The position numbers were made by a program, and so were the translations under genes. This document shows, piece by piece, positions 24,748 to 32,453 of a DNA stretch of 64,000 nt; positions within the stretch are counted from its first letter, which is position 1, and each line of letters opens with the position of its first letter. Location: positions 62,001 to 126,000 of the forward strand of contig NZ_JAMJWG010000014.1 of the NCBI RefSeq assembly GCF_024435355.1, read 5' to 3'. The notes below the pieces were generated by a model. That model was not told the origin of the DNA, searched no databases, and saw nothing but the letters and a program-made list of their open reading frames with translations. This stretch comes from Streptomyces odontomachi (GTDB lineage Bacteria > Actinomycetota > Actinomycetes > Streptomycetales > Streptomycetaceae).

Positions 24748-26508
24748 ATGACCGGTCAGGCACCGCCGCTGCTGGCCATGCGGGACATCGGCAAGACGTT
24801 CCCCGGGGTCAGGGCGCTGAGCGGCGTGGACCTCACCGTGCACGCCGGTGAGGTGGTCGCCCTGCTCGGCGAGAACGGCGCCGGCAAGTCGACGCTGATG
24901 AACATCCTCGCCGGCGTGCACGCCGACTACGCGGGCAGCATCGAGCGGGACGGCCACGTCGTCGACATCCACTCGCCCAGGGACGCGGCGCGGCACGGCA
25001 TCGCCATGATCCACCAGGAGCTGAACCTGGTGCCCGAACTGTCGGTCGCCGAGAACGTCTTCCTCGGCCGCGAGCCCACCACCGCCCGGGGCACCGTCCA
25101 CCGCAGGCAGATGGAGGCCCGTACCGCGGAGCTCCTCGCCGGTCTCGGCCTGGACGTGCCGCCGCGCCGCGCGGTGAAGCACTGCCGGATCGCCGAGCAG
25201 CAGCTCATCGAGGTGGCCAAGGCGCTCAGCCTGGACGTACGGGTGCTCGTGATGGACGAGCCGACCTCGGCGCTCGCCGACGCGGAGGTACGCAGGCTGT
25301 ACGCGGTGATACGCGGCCTGACCGCACGTGGCGTCGGCGTCATCTACATCTCGCACCGCCTGGAGGAGCTGGAGGAGATCGCCGACTCGGTGACGGTGCT
25401 CAGGGACGGCACCTGCACCGGGCGGCGCCCGATGTCCGGCACCAGCCGGGCCGAGCTGGTCCGTCTGATGGTGGGCCGGCCGCTGGACGAGCTGTATCCG
25501 CGCCGCTCGGCCCAGGCCGCGCAGGAACCGCCCCGGCTGACCGTGCGCGGCCTGACCCTCCCGCCGGCCGACGACCGCCCGGCCCTGCACGGTATCGACC
25601 TCAGCGTCGCGCCCGGCGAGATCGTCGGCATCGCGGGGCTGATGGGCGCGGGCCGCAGCGAGGTGCTCCAGTCGCTGTTCGGCGCGTACGGCGGGCAGGC
25701 GCGCGGCGAGTTCCTGCTGAACGGCCACCGCTACCGCCCGCGCAGCCCCGCCCATGCCATCCGGCAGGGGATCGCGCTGGTCGCCGAGGACCGCAAGGGA
25801 CAGAGCCTGGTGCTCGGCAACACGGTCCGCTTCAACAGCTCGCTGGCGGCGCTCGCCCGGTTCGCCACGCCCTGGCGCACGGTGCGGCGGCGCACAGAGA
25901 AGGCCGCGGTGCGCGCCCAGATGACCTCGCTGGCGGTCCGTACGCCGAGCATGGAGACCACGGTGGGGCTGCTGTCCGGCGGCAACCAGCAGAAGGTCGT
26001 CCTCGCCAAGTGCCTGCTGACCGAGCCGGAACTGCTGCTGATGGACGAGCCCACGCGCGGTATCGACGTCGGCGCGAAGGCCCAGATCCACGCCCTGATG
26101 GACCAGCTCGCCGCGCGCGGCACCGCGATCCTCGCGGTCTCCTCCGAACTGCCCGAGCTGATCGGGATGTGCGACCGGATCCTGGTGCTCTGCGAGGGCC
26201 GGCTCACCGGGGAGTTCCACCGCGACGCCGCCCGCGGTCCGGTGGCCGAGCAGGAGGCCATCCTCACGGCGGCCATGGCCCGCCGAACGGTGGCCGACGC
26301 CCCGGACGCCCGCGCCGTCGACCCGACGGCACCCCTGCACGACGGAGCGACGGCGCCCGCCGACGACGACCCGTCGGCAACGCCCGCGCACGCCGAGCCG
26401 GACCCCGCGTCCGGCACGCACGCCGACGCCGACGCCTCGACCCCCGCACCGGGCCCGCGGCCCACCGCGCCGACCGATGATCACCCCAAGGAGGAGCCCG
26501 GCGCATGA
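24748..26508 (+). CDS. Sugar ABC importer ATPase, RbsA type (two ATPase domains)
   Basis: The 586-residue protein has two ABC domains. The first has Walker A GENGAGKSTL and Walker B VLVMDEPTSAL; its signature is degenerate (CRIAEQQLIEVAKAL), as usual for this class. The second has Walker A-like GLMGAGRSEV, signature LLSGGNQQKVVLAK and Walker B LLLMDEPTRG. It powers uptake of a pentose or related sugar with the next two genes. A disordered Ala/Asp/Pro tail of about 85 residues is unusual compared with RbsA near 500. GGAGG precedes the ATG; the 3' end overlaps the permease gene as ATGA. Confidence 0.94.
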   Translation: MTGQAPPLLAMRDIGKTFPGVRALSGVDLTVHAGEVVALLGENGAGKSTLMNILAGVHADYAGSIERDGHVVDIHSPRDAARHGIAMIHQELNLVPELSVAENVFLGREPTTARGTVHRRQMEARTAELLAGLGLDVPPRRAVKHCRIAEQQLIEVAKALSLDVRVLVMDEPTSALADAEVRRLYAVIRGLTARGVGVIYISHRLEELEEIADSVTVLRDGTCTGRRPMSGTSRAELVRLMVGRPLDELYPRRSAQAAQEPPRLTVRGLTLPPADDRPALHGIDLSVAPGEIVGIAGLMGAGRSEVLQSLFGAYGGQARGEFLLNGHRYRPRSPAHAIRQGIALVAEDRKGQSLVLGNTVRFNSSLAALARFATPWRTVRRRTEKAAVRAQMTSLAVRTPSMETTVGLLSGGNQQKVVLAKCLLTEPELLLMDEPTRGIDVGAKAQIHALMDQLAARGTAILAVSSELPELIGMCDRILVLCEGRLTGEFHRDAARGPVAEQEAILTAAMARRTVADAPDARAVDPTAPLHDGATAPADDDPSATPAHAEPDPASGTHADADASTPAPGPRPTAPTDDHPKEEPGA

Positions 26509-27647
26509 CAAGCACTCTCGATGCCGCCCCGGAGGCCGCGGGAGCGACCGCACCCGGGCGGCTACGCCGTCTGCTGCCGCTCTTCGGCTCGGTGCAGAGC
26601 TACATAGGACTGGTCCTGATCTTCGTGGTCGGGGTCACCACCAAGGGCGACATCTTCCTTAACCAGACCAACCTGACCAACGCGGTCGGCAACTTCGGCT
26701 CGCGCGGCATCCTCGCCGTCGGGGTCACCCTGGTCATCATCACCGCCGGGATCGACCTGTCGGTCGGCTCGCTCATGGGCTTCTCGTCGATGGCCGCCGC
26801 GATGCTGCTCTTCTACCACGACCTACCGGTGTGGCAGATCGTCCCGTTGTGCATGCTGATCGGCGCGGCCTTCGGCTTCGTCAACGGGGCCGGCACCTCG
26901 TGGCTGCGCATCCAGTCCTTCGTGATGACCCTGGCGATGCTCTCCATCGCCCGCGGCCTGGACCGGCAGATGTCGGACAACGCCTCGGTCGGCACCACGG
27001 TCGCCGGCCACGACGGCAAGCTGACCGCGAACTCCGCGTCCTTCGAGAGCCTCGGCACCCCCGGCCACAACGTGCTGGTCGGCATCCTCGGACCTGACGG
27101 CGTGTACTTCCCGGTCCTCGCCTTCGTGATCGTCTGCGTGGTCTTCCACCTGATGCTGTCCCGGTCCCGGTTCGGCCGGCACATCTACGCGGTCGGCGGG
27201 AATCCCACCGCGGCGCGGTTGTCCGGCATCAACGTCACGTTCGTGATCATCGCCGTGTTCACCCTGTCCGGGATGCTCGCCGGCTTCGCGGGCCCCATCG
27301 ACGCCGCCTACAGCACCTCGGCCGACCCGATGGCGGGCAACGGCTACGAACTCGACGCGATCGCCGCGGCCGTCATCGGCGGGGCGAGCCTGTCGGGCGG
27401 CAAGGGCACCATCGCCGGCACCTTCGTCGGCTCGCTCATCCTCACGCTGCTCGACAACGTCCTCGGCCTCAACGCGGTCAGCGACAACTGGCAGCTGGTC
27501 ATCAAGGGTTCGATCGTCGTCGTCGCCGTCGTCCTGCAGCGCCCGGACCTGGTGCGCTCGCTCGGCCGCCGCCTCACCCACCGTTCCCACCCGGCGACCG
27601 GGACCGGGCAGCAACCGCAGCCGGCAAACAAGGAGAAGAAGGCATGA
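26505..27647 (+). CDS. Sugar ABC transporter permease, RbsC type
   Basis: The 380-residue membrane protein has about ten helices and the family signature VTLVIITAGIDLSVGSLMGFSSM, with the later ATPase-contact region AVGGNPTAARLSGINV and GTIAGTFVGSLILTLLDNVLGL. It forms the channel of the importer. Both ends overlap neighbours by four bases (ATGA), so expression is tightly coupled. An insertion of about 40 residues after the fifth helix region (AGHDGKLTANSASFESLGTP) is extracytoplasmic and seen in some homologues. Confidence 0.93.
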   Translation: MTSTLDAAPEAAGATAPGRLRRLLPLFGSVQSYIGLVLIFVVGVTTKGDIFLNQTNLTNAVGNFGSRGILAVGVTLVIITAGIDLSVGSLMGFSSMAAAMLLFYHDLPVWQIVPLCMLIGAAFGFVNGAGTSWLRIQSFVMTLAMLSIARGLDRQMSDNASVGTTVAGHDGKLTANSASFESLGTPGHNVLVGILGPDGVYFPVLAFVIVCVVFHLMLSRSRFGRHIYAVGGNPTAARLSGINVTFVIIAVFTLSGMLAGFAGPIDAAYSTSADPMAGNGYELDAIAAAVIGGASLSGGKGTIAGTFVGSLILTLLDNVLGLNAVSDNWQLVIKGSIVVVAVVLQRPDLVRSLGRRLTHRSHPATGTGQQPQPANKEKKA

Positions 27648-28642
27648 AGCGCGTCATGAACAACAAGGCGTCCGCCGCTCTGGCCGGCGTGTGCCTGGTG
27701 GCCCTGCTCGCCGGCTGCGCCTCCAAGACGGAGACCGGCGACAGCGGCGGCAAGGGCAGCGGAGGGCAGTTCGTCATCGGCTACTCGCAGTCCAACAACG
27801 CCGAGCCGTACCGCCAGCAGCTCAACAAGCAGCTGGAGTACTACGTGAAGCAGCACAAGAACCTGAAGCTGCTGCCCATCACCGACGCCAAGCAGGACAA
27901 CGCCACCCAGGTCAGCCAGGTGCAGAGCTTCATCCAGCAGAAGGTGGACCTGCTGATCGTCTCGCCGAACGAGCCGGCGCCGCTCACCCCGCCCGTCGAG
28001 CAGGCCTGCAAGGCCCACATCCCGGTGATCATCCTGGACCGCACGGTCAACACCGACTGCTACACCGCCTTCATCGGCGGGGACAACCTGGAGATCGGCA
28101 GGAAGGCGGGCGAGGCCGCGGTCAAGGCGCTGCCCGACGGCGGCAACGTCGGCGAACTGCGCGGCACCCTCTCCGACCAGCCGCAGATCGAGCGCGACAA
28201 GGGTTTCCGGGACGCCATCAAGGGCCACCACATCACGATCGTGGAGGCCCGCGAGGCCAAGTGGACGCGGCCCAACGCCATCAAGGTGATGAACCAGTGG
28301 CTGGCCCGCGGCACCAAGATCGACCTGGTCTACTCGCACAACGACGACATGGCCATCGGCGCGTACGGGGCGGCGGCCGGCGCGCACAAGGCGCAGAGCA
28401 TCAAGTTCCTCGGCATCGACGGCCTCGCCATCCCCGACGGCGGCATCCGGGCCGTGCAGCAGGGCCACCTGCTGTCCACCTTCGTCTACCCGACGGGGGC
28501 CGAGGAGGCGGCGGACGCGGCGTACGCCCTGTCCCAGGGCAAGAAGATCGAGAAGAAGCAGACGCTGGGGACGGAGCAGGTCACCAAGTCGAACGCGGGT
28601 GATGTGTACGACCGCTACGACATGAGCGGCAAGACGGGCTGA
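27644..28642 (+). CDS. Sugar ABC transporter substrate-binding lipoprotein
   Basis: The 332-residue protein has a lipoprotein signal ending LVALLAGC, with Cys at about residue 25, then a periplasmic-binding-protein type I fold (Peripla_BP_4): FVIGYSQSNNAEPYRQQ, VDLLIVSPNEPAPLTPPVEQA, IPVIILDRTVN and VYSHNDDMAIGAYGAA. It captures a sugar, likely a pentose, hexose or inositol, outside the membrane for the RbsAC-type transporter. The stop codon lies within the loop of a small hairpin (28633-28650) that may end the operon transcript. Confidence 0.94.
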   Translation: MKRVMNNKASAALAGVCLVALLAGCASKTETGDSGGKGSGGQFVIGYSQSNNAEPYRQQLNKQLEYYVKQHKNLKLLPITDAKQDNATQVSQVQSFIQQKVDLLIVSPNEPAPLTPPVEQACKAHIPVIILDRTVNTDCYTAFIGGDNLEIGRKAGEAAVKALPDGGNVGELRGTLSDQPQIERDKGFRDAIKGHHITIVEAREAKWTRPNAIKVMNQWLARGTKIDLVYSHNDDMAIGAYGAAAGAHKAQSIKFLGIDGLAIPDGGIRAVQQGHLLSTFVYPTGAEEAADAAYALSQGKKIEKKQTLGTEQVTKSNAGDVYDRYDMSGKTG

Positions 28643-28650
28643 CGCCCGTC
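28633..28650 (+). terminator. Short hairpin spanning the operon's last stop codon
   Basis: GACGGGC pairs with GCCCGTC around a TGAC loop that contains the stop of the binding-protein gene. Possible weak terminator or mRNA-stabilising element. Confidence 0.4.
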
Positions 28651-28699
28651 GGCCCACCTGGCGCGCCCCTGGCGGCGCTCGCGTATCCGACTCGGGGCA

Positions 28700-29116
28700 T
28701 TAGACCTTGATGACGGTGATGCGAGAGCCGCACAGGGCGGTCAGATCCTCGGGGTCAGAGGTGAGAACCGTCGCTGGACCGGGGGCGGCGAGAGCAGTAG
28801 CGCCGAGCATGGCGTCGATGGCGTACTTGTGGCCGTGCAGGTCGGCGTCGGCGAGGAGAGCGGCGGCGTGACGGGCAATGGGCTCGGTGACCGGCTCGAT
28901 GACGAGGCGGGAGAGGGTCCACTCGAGGGCCGGGCGGTTGATCCGGGGGTGGATGACTTCCACGAGGGTTGCCGCGGAAGTGATCACCCGCAGGTCGTCG
29001 GCGCGGGCGAGGGCGAGCCATCCGGTGACGGTGCGGTCGCGACGGACGGCCTTGGCCAGCCCTTCGCTGTCGAGGACCAGGGTGCCGCCGGGCGTAGCGG
29101 TGGAGGAGCGGGTCAC
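28700..29116 (-). CDS. PIN-domain toxin (VapC-like)
   Basis: The 138-residue protein has the PIN-domain pattern: an acidic residue in TLVLDSEGLAKAV at the first strand, a Glu in SAATLVEVIH, an Asp in HKYAIDAMLGATAL and the last acidic strand VLTSDPEDLTALC. Such domains are metal-dependent RNases. The GTG start overlaps the stop of the upstream RHH gene as GTGA, the classical antitoxin-toxin order. It probably cleaves tRNA or mRNA when released; the specific target is unknown. Confidence 0.85.
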   Translation of the reverse strand: MTRSSTATPGGTLVLDSEGLAKAVRRDRTVTGWLALARADDLRVITSAATLVEVIHPRINRPALEWTLSRLVIEPVTEPIARHAAALLADADLHGHKYAIDAMLGATALAAPGPATVLTSDPEDLTALCGSRITVIKV

Positions 29117-29376
29117 GCGGCGTTCGCCCCGCCTTGCGTTTGCTGCTGTCGGGCCTGGTGGAGCTGGTCGCGCAGGGCCTGGATTTCTTCGTCGGTGATG
29201 GGCCCGTGCTCGGCCTCGGCGACCTGGATGAGTTCGTTGAGATTGTCCCGCTCGATCTGGCGCGCGACGGCGGCGGCAACGTAGGCAGACAGGCCCGAAG
29301 GGCCGCTGCGAGCCTTGGCGGCTTCGGCGATGTCGCGGGGCATGGTGATCGAGTACTTACCGGTAGGGTCGCCCAT
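29113..29376 (-). CDS. Ribbon-helix-helix antitoxin-like protein
   Basis: The 87-residue protein starts MGDPTGKYSITMPRDIAEAAK, an RHH-type DNA-binding strand and helix (SITMP) typical of CopG/VapB antitoxins. A helical, acidic C-terminal half rich in Glu and Gln (IQVAEAEHGPITDEEIQALR) would wrap the PIN toxin. ATG 29376 lies behind GGTAGG and next to a repeated TAGG motif (AGGTAGGATAGGTAG on the minus strand) that may be its own operator. Coupled to the PIN gene by a four-base overlap. Confidence 0.8.
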   Translation of the reverse strand: MGDPTGKYSITMPRDIAEAAKARSGPSGLSAYVAAAVARQIERDNLNELIQVAEAEHGPITDEEIQALRDQLHQARQQQTQGGANAA

Positions 29377-29575
29377 GCTACCTATCCTACCTGCAATCCT
29401 CCCTCTGTGGGGGTGCGCGGTATTGGCAGCGGTCCGCACACTCCACACGTGGCGCCGTATCCGCCGTGGGCCCCGCTCTTCTCTGGCTCCAGGCAATGGT
29501 GCGAAGGGAGCTTCCGCAGCGGAGGTAAATTCTCGTTCATACACCATTCCCGAGATGTGTTGACTCCTGATTCAA

Positions 29576-29616
29576 CCGCCCGCCCCGACGGATCGTGCAC
29601 AGGTGGGGGCGGGCGG
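29576..29616 (-). terminator. Hairpin terminator of the small-gene operon
   Basis: CCGCCCGCCCC (29576-29586) pairs exactly with GGGGCGGGCGG (29606-29616). It begins 10 bases after the stop of the 85-residue gene on the minus strand. Confidence 0.7.
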
Positions 29617-29625
29617 CGGTCTGCG

Positions 29626-29883
29626 TCAGTCCTGCGTTTCGACTCCAGGCGTCAAGACAGCGACGAGTTTCACCGCCGTTCTGAGATTCACGCGTCCCAA
29701 CTCGATGGGCTGGTGAGGATCCCCGACGTTGCAGTACCCCACACGCTCGATCTGCACGGACGGCAAAACGATGCCGTGGCTGCCGAGCGCCGCTTTCAGA
29801 TCTGTAAGGACGCCCTCAGCCTTCCACTTGGCCTGAAGTGGGGTGGTCGGCCACCATTCGGCGGCCGTTTCCGTGTCTTCCAC
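29626..29883 (-). CDS. Hypothetical protein, 85 aa, third gene of small operon
   Basis: The product (start MEDTETAAEWWPTTPLQA, then LTDLKAALGSHGIVLPSV and CNVGDPHQPIELGRVNLRTA) is soluble and compact with no recognisable motif. The pattern of a helix followed by beta strands would suit a small alpha/beta domain. The GTG start has an excellent AGGAGAG ribosome site five bases upstream and lies 27 bases after the 57-residue gene. It ends just before a strong terminator. I do not recognise the family. Confidence 0.65.
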   Translation of the reverse strand: MEDTETAAEWWPTTPLQAKWKAEGVLTDLKAALGSHGIVLPSVQIERVGYCNVGDPHQPIELGRVNLRTAVKLVAVLTPGVETQD

Positions 29884-29910
29884 AGCTCTCCTAGTGTTGC
29901 TTTGCTGCGG

Positions 29911-30084
29911 CTACTCCTCGTCGGGAAGCCACCCGCTTCCGCCGCAGTCGCCACATGGGTACTCCCTGAGCACGTTCAGTTTCCGGATCACGTATGACTT
30001 CTGAACGTTGCTCCACTCGCGTTCCTCAGCGGGAACCAACTTGAACCGAGTTCCGCTGTTACAGGAACACTGTTTCTCGCCCAT
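29911..30084 (-). CDS. Small putative zinc-binding protein, 57 aa
   Basis: A reading frame of 57 codons begins MGEKQCSCNSGTRFKLVPAE and ends CGDCGGSGWLPDEE. The Cys pairs C6-x-C8 and C44-x2-C47, followed by GGSGW, resemble a single DnaJ-type zinc-ribbon, suggesting one bound zinc. AGAGGA precedes the ATG by six bases. It sits 31 bases after the 86-residue gene and 27 bases before the 85-residue gene, supporting one operon. The call rests on spacing, ribosome site and paired Cys motifs; no function can be assigned. Confidence 0.6.
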   Translation of the reverse strand: MGEKQCSCNSGTRFKLVPAEEREWSNVQKSYVIRKLNVLREYPCGDCGGSGWLPDEE

Positions 30085-30115
30085 CGGGATCCTCTGGGGA
30101 GACCCCTCCCCGGGC

Positions 30116-30376
30116 TTACTCGCGTTGGTTTCCCGTAACGCCCGGGGCGAGGAGCCTTTGAGAACGGGCTGAAAAACGACTGGCAGTCACGCCACGTGAA
30201 CTGGGCGATCGCAGCGACCACCTCAACGCGTGGGCGGCCACGTCTGGCCACCACCCCTCGGGCAGCTCCGTGCGCTTGAGCATGCTCTGTGCAAGCGCAC
30301 GGGCAGCGTCCACGGCGATCACCAGCCCGTCCGGGCTTACTGACACCCGGGACAGCGCCCCGGTAGCGTCGTCCAT
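30116..30376 (-). CDS. Hypothetical protein, 86 aa, first gene of small operon
   Basis: The product starts MDDATGALSRVSVSPDGLVI and continues DAARALAQSMLKRTELPEGWWPDVAAHALRW, an amphipathic helical region with a conserved-looking EGWWPDVA motif. The last 30 residues are basic and Ser/Arg-rich with weaker codon bias, so the true C-terminus could be altered by a frameshift. The ATG has a perfect AGGAGG nine bases upstream. It is divergent from the large HTH regulator, which may control it. Family not recognised. Confidence 0.6.
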   Translation of the reverse strand: MDDATGALSRVSVSPDGLVIAVDAARALAQSMLKRTELPEGWWPDVAAHALRWSLRSPSSRGVTASRFSARSQRLLAPGVTGNQRE

Positions 30377-30712
30377 GTCGACGAACCTCCTAGTTCACGT
30401 CGGCCACGCCCCCGGACGCTCCCTGGCAGTTGCGTCGCGGGGGTCCCTGCCGTTCTGGGGCAGGGATGCGGCTGTGCTGTTGTGGGCCCCGCTCCCTCGA
30501 CATCGCGAGGCGTGGTCAGGAAGGGAGCTGGTCCCGCCCAGCACGGGTCAACCTGCGCTGGTCCTTGGCGCAGCCTCCGTGCCCCTGTGACCTGTGGTCG
30601 TGAGTGGGCGGGTGCACACAGCAAACCCGTGCACGCTCCGGAGCGGTACCGTTACAGGAGCGCAGGTTTTCAAATGCGTTCAATTCCGCTGAGCGGAGGG
30701 GGAGGTGCCGAG
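30377..30712. other. 336-bp divergent regulatory region
   Basis: The gap between the small-gene operon and the HTH regulator contains repeated GTGCAC palindromes (near 30612 and 30632), but no clear sigma70 promoter and no gene with good coding bias. Confidence 0.5.
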
Positions 30713-32050
30713 GTGACGAATCGTGAGCCCAACGCGTCACTAGCGCGTTTGTTCAGTGAGACCGGATGGACGCTCGATCGCTTCGCGCGCGAAGTCAACA
30801 AGATCGGTACCGAGCGGGGCACCCCCACCAGTTACAGCGCGTCAACGGCGCACGCGTGGCTCGGTGGCACGTTACCGAGGGAGAAATTCCGGCCGCTTAT
30901 CCTCGAAGCGTTGTCACGTGTACTGGGGCGCCCAATCACGTTCAATGAAGCGGGGTTTCCTGACCCTGCCAGGGGGGTGAACGAAAGTGCGAGCGCTGCT
31001 GAAGGATTGATTGACCTGGGAATAAGTGACATGGACCCATCGCGACGCAGCGTCCTTGGTGCCACTCTCTTTTCGGTCGCGCTCACGGTGCCGGACTGGC
31101 AAGATGTCGTAGGTCGCATGGAAGCCGTACAGACGGGTCGTATTCGGCGTATAGGGATGCAAGATGTTGACACTGTCGTAGCCATGACTGAGCGCATCTC
31201 GGAGCTTGACGACCAATTCGGTGGACGTCACGCGCGCCCAATGGCAGCTGCATTCCTGGTGAATACAGTGGCCCCATATCTGAGCGTCGACGCTTCAGAC
31301 CCCGTTCGCAAAGCCATGATGTCCGCGGCGTCGGATCTGTCGTATCTGACCGGATACATGGCTGTAGACGAAGGTTTTCACGGACTGGCTCAGCGTTATT
31401 ACTTGAAAGCGCTCGAACTGGCGGGTGCATCAGAGGACCACCTGACGTATTGCACGACCCTGCGGGGAATGAGTGTGCAAGCGGTAGACCAGGGGCACGG
31501 CTCCTACGCAATGCGGCTAGCTGACGCTGCGGCTGCGGCATCGCCGCAGGCTGGACCGCGTATGCGAGCCTTTCTGGCGGGGCAGCAAGCGCATGCAAGC
31601 GCGCAAATCGGCGATCACCGCGGCGCCATGATGTATATGCAAGAAGCCGAAAAGGCCATGGATAAAGCGGAGTCGAGGCAAAAAGCTTTCGGGTCCTACG
31701 ATCCCGCGTCGCTTAATTATCACATGAGTCAAGTACGTTATGAGATGGGTGATCTCGCGGGTGCCGTGAAGGCCATGCAGGAATCAGATAAATTGCGATA
31801 CGACATCTATCGTCGCACGCGGGTCAAGGAACGTGCAATTCTAGCGGAGCGGCAAATCTCCATTGGTAATCTAGAGGAAGCCTGTGCGACGTGGAATTTG
31901 GCGCTCGACGATTATCCGTTTGTGCAATCCGGGCGAGTCGATAAGCGACTTGGAGAGATGTTCAAGCTGATTCGGCCCCACTTGAAGAACCAGGTCGCAC
32001 GCGATCTACGCGAGCGGGCACAGGTGCTGGCCCCTGGACTTGCCTCCTAA
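30713..32050 (+). CDS. Large HTH regulator with C-terminal TPR-like repeats
   Basis: The 445-residue protein has an N-terminal atypical helix-turn-helix region (about residues 8-75: LFSETGWTLDRFAREVNK, STAHAWLGGTLPREKFRPLI, LSRVLGRPITFNEAGF). A linker follows, then helical repeats over residues about 190-440 typical of tetratricopeptide ligand-sensing regulators (AQRYYLKALELAGASEDHL, GAMMYMQEAEKAMDKAES). Streptomycetes encode many such proteins, usually beside small genes. GTG 30713 lies behind GGAGGGGGAGG. Codons such as AAA, AAT, GAT and TAT are much more frequent than in flanking genes, indicating acquisition. A hairpin follows the stop. Confidence 0.8.
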   Translation: MTNREPNASLARLFSETGWTLDRFAREVNKIGTERGTPTSYSASTAHAWLGGTLPREKFRPLILEALSRVLGRPITFNEAGFPDPARGVNESASAAEGLIDLGISDMDPSRRSVLGATLFSVALTVPDWQDVVGRMEAVQTGRIRRIGMQDVDTVVAMTERISELDDQFGGRHARPMAAAFLVNTVAPYLSVDASDPVRKAMMSAASDLSYLTGYMAVDEGFHGLAQRYYLKALELAGASEDHLTYCTTLRGMSVQAVDQGHGSYAMRLADAAAAASPQAGPRMRAFLAGQQAHASAQIGDHRGAMMYMQEAEKAMDKAESRQKAFGSYDPASLNYHMSQVRYEMGDLAGAVKAMQESDKLRYDIYRRTRVKERAILAERQISIGNLEEACATWNLALDDYPFVQSGRVDKRLGEMFKLIRPHLKNQVARDLRERAQVLAPGLAS

Positions 32051-32060
32051 TGGCCGAATA

Positions 32061-32103
32061 GAGGGGCCCGTCGCGCCGTCCCACGGCGACACGGGTCCCT
32101 CTT
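32061..32103. terminator. 43-nt hairpin, copy 1 of a flanking pair
   Basis: GAGGGGCCCGT and ACGGGTCCCTC arms enclose an inner CGCCGT/CGGCG stem. It lies 10 bases after the HTH regulator stop and is about 90 percent identical to 33518-33560. A good factor-independent terminator, but the duplication also makes it a direct repeat bracketing the kinase gene. Confidence 0.7.
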
Positions 32104-32141
32104 TACACGCTGACGGTTGCAGCGAGTATGCGATCGGTGCC

Positions 32142-32409
32142 ATGGAAGTCACACTTGCTGGGACCGCAGAGCAGGGACAGAAACCGCAGCAGATCGTGCG
32201 CCGCGGCAGCACCGGTTCGGTGCGCTACCGGCGCGCGATGATGCTCCCGGCCTCGGGCTGCGGGAACCGGGTCCCGGTCATCGCCCGGCTGGCCGAGCCC
32301 CGACGAGGACAGCGTCCGGGCTGTGCCCCGACCACGCAAGGAACGCACCCGCATCCGCAGCGAGAAAGGCATTCGCTGGGGCGGGCGCCCCCTCAAGACG
32401 GCAGCCTGA
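32142..32409 (+). pseudogene. IS630-family transposase remnant (frameshift plus internal deletion)
   Basis: The frame from ATG 32142 reads MEVTLAGTAEQ, then IVRRGSTGSVRYRRAMMLP and NRVPVIARLAEP, which is the N-terminus of streptomycete IS630-type transposases. A one-base frameshift near 32305 moves into DEDSVRAVPRP. The sequence then jumps straight to the family's C-terminus RKERTRIRSEKGIRWGGRPL and stops at 32409. The central DDE catalytic domain, some 270 residues, is missing. It is therefore inactive. It marks past transposition in this island, next to the APH(6)-like gene. Confidence 0.75.
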
Positions 32410-32453
32410 ACAAATGCGGCGAACCCATGCGATCACCGCACTAGGTTGGCGAG

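Noticed and set aside
29382..29600. Possible 50-70 aa gene between the RHH antitoxin and the small-gene terminator
   Set aside because: The start region has only a weak ribosome site, codon bias is poor and the frame overlaps the terminator hairpin.
29988..30254. 88-codon frame overlapping the 86- and 57-aa genes in another phase
   Set aside because: It overlaps two frames that each have better ribosome sites; the translation shows no structure.
30482..30712. Upstream extension of the HTH regulator from 30482
   Set aside because: The extension is Pro/Arg-rich with weak codon bias, whereas GTG 30713 has a strong GGAGG-type site and starts the conserved sequence.
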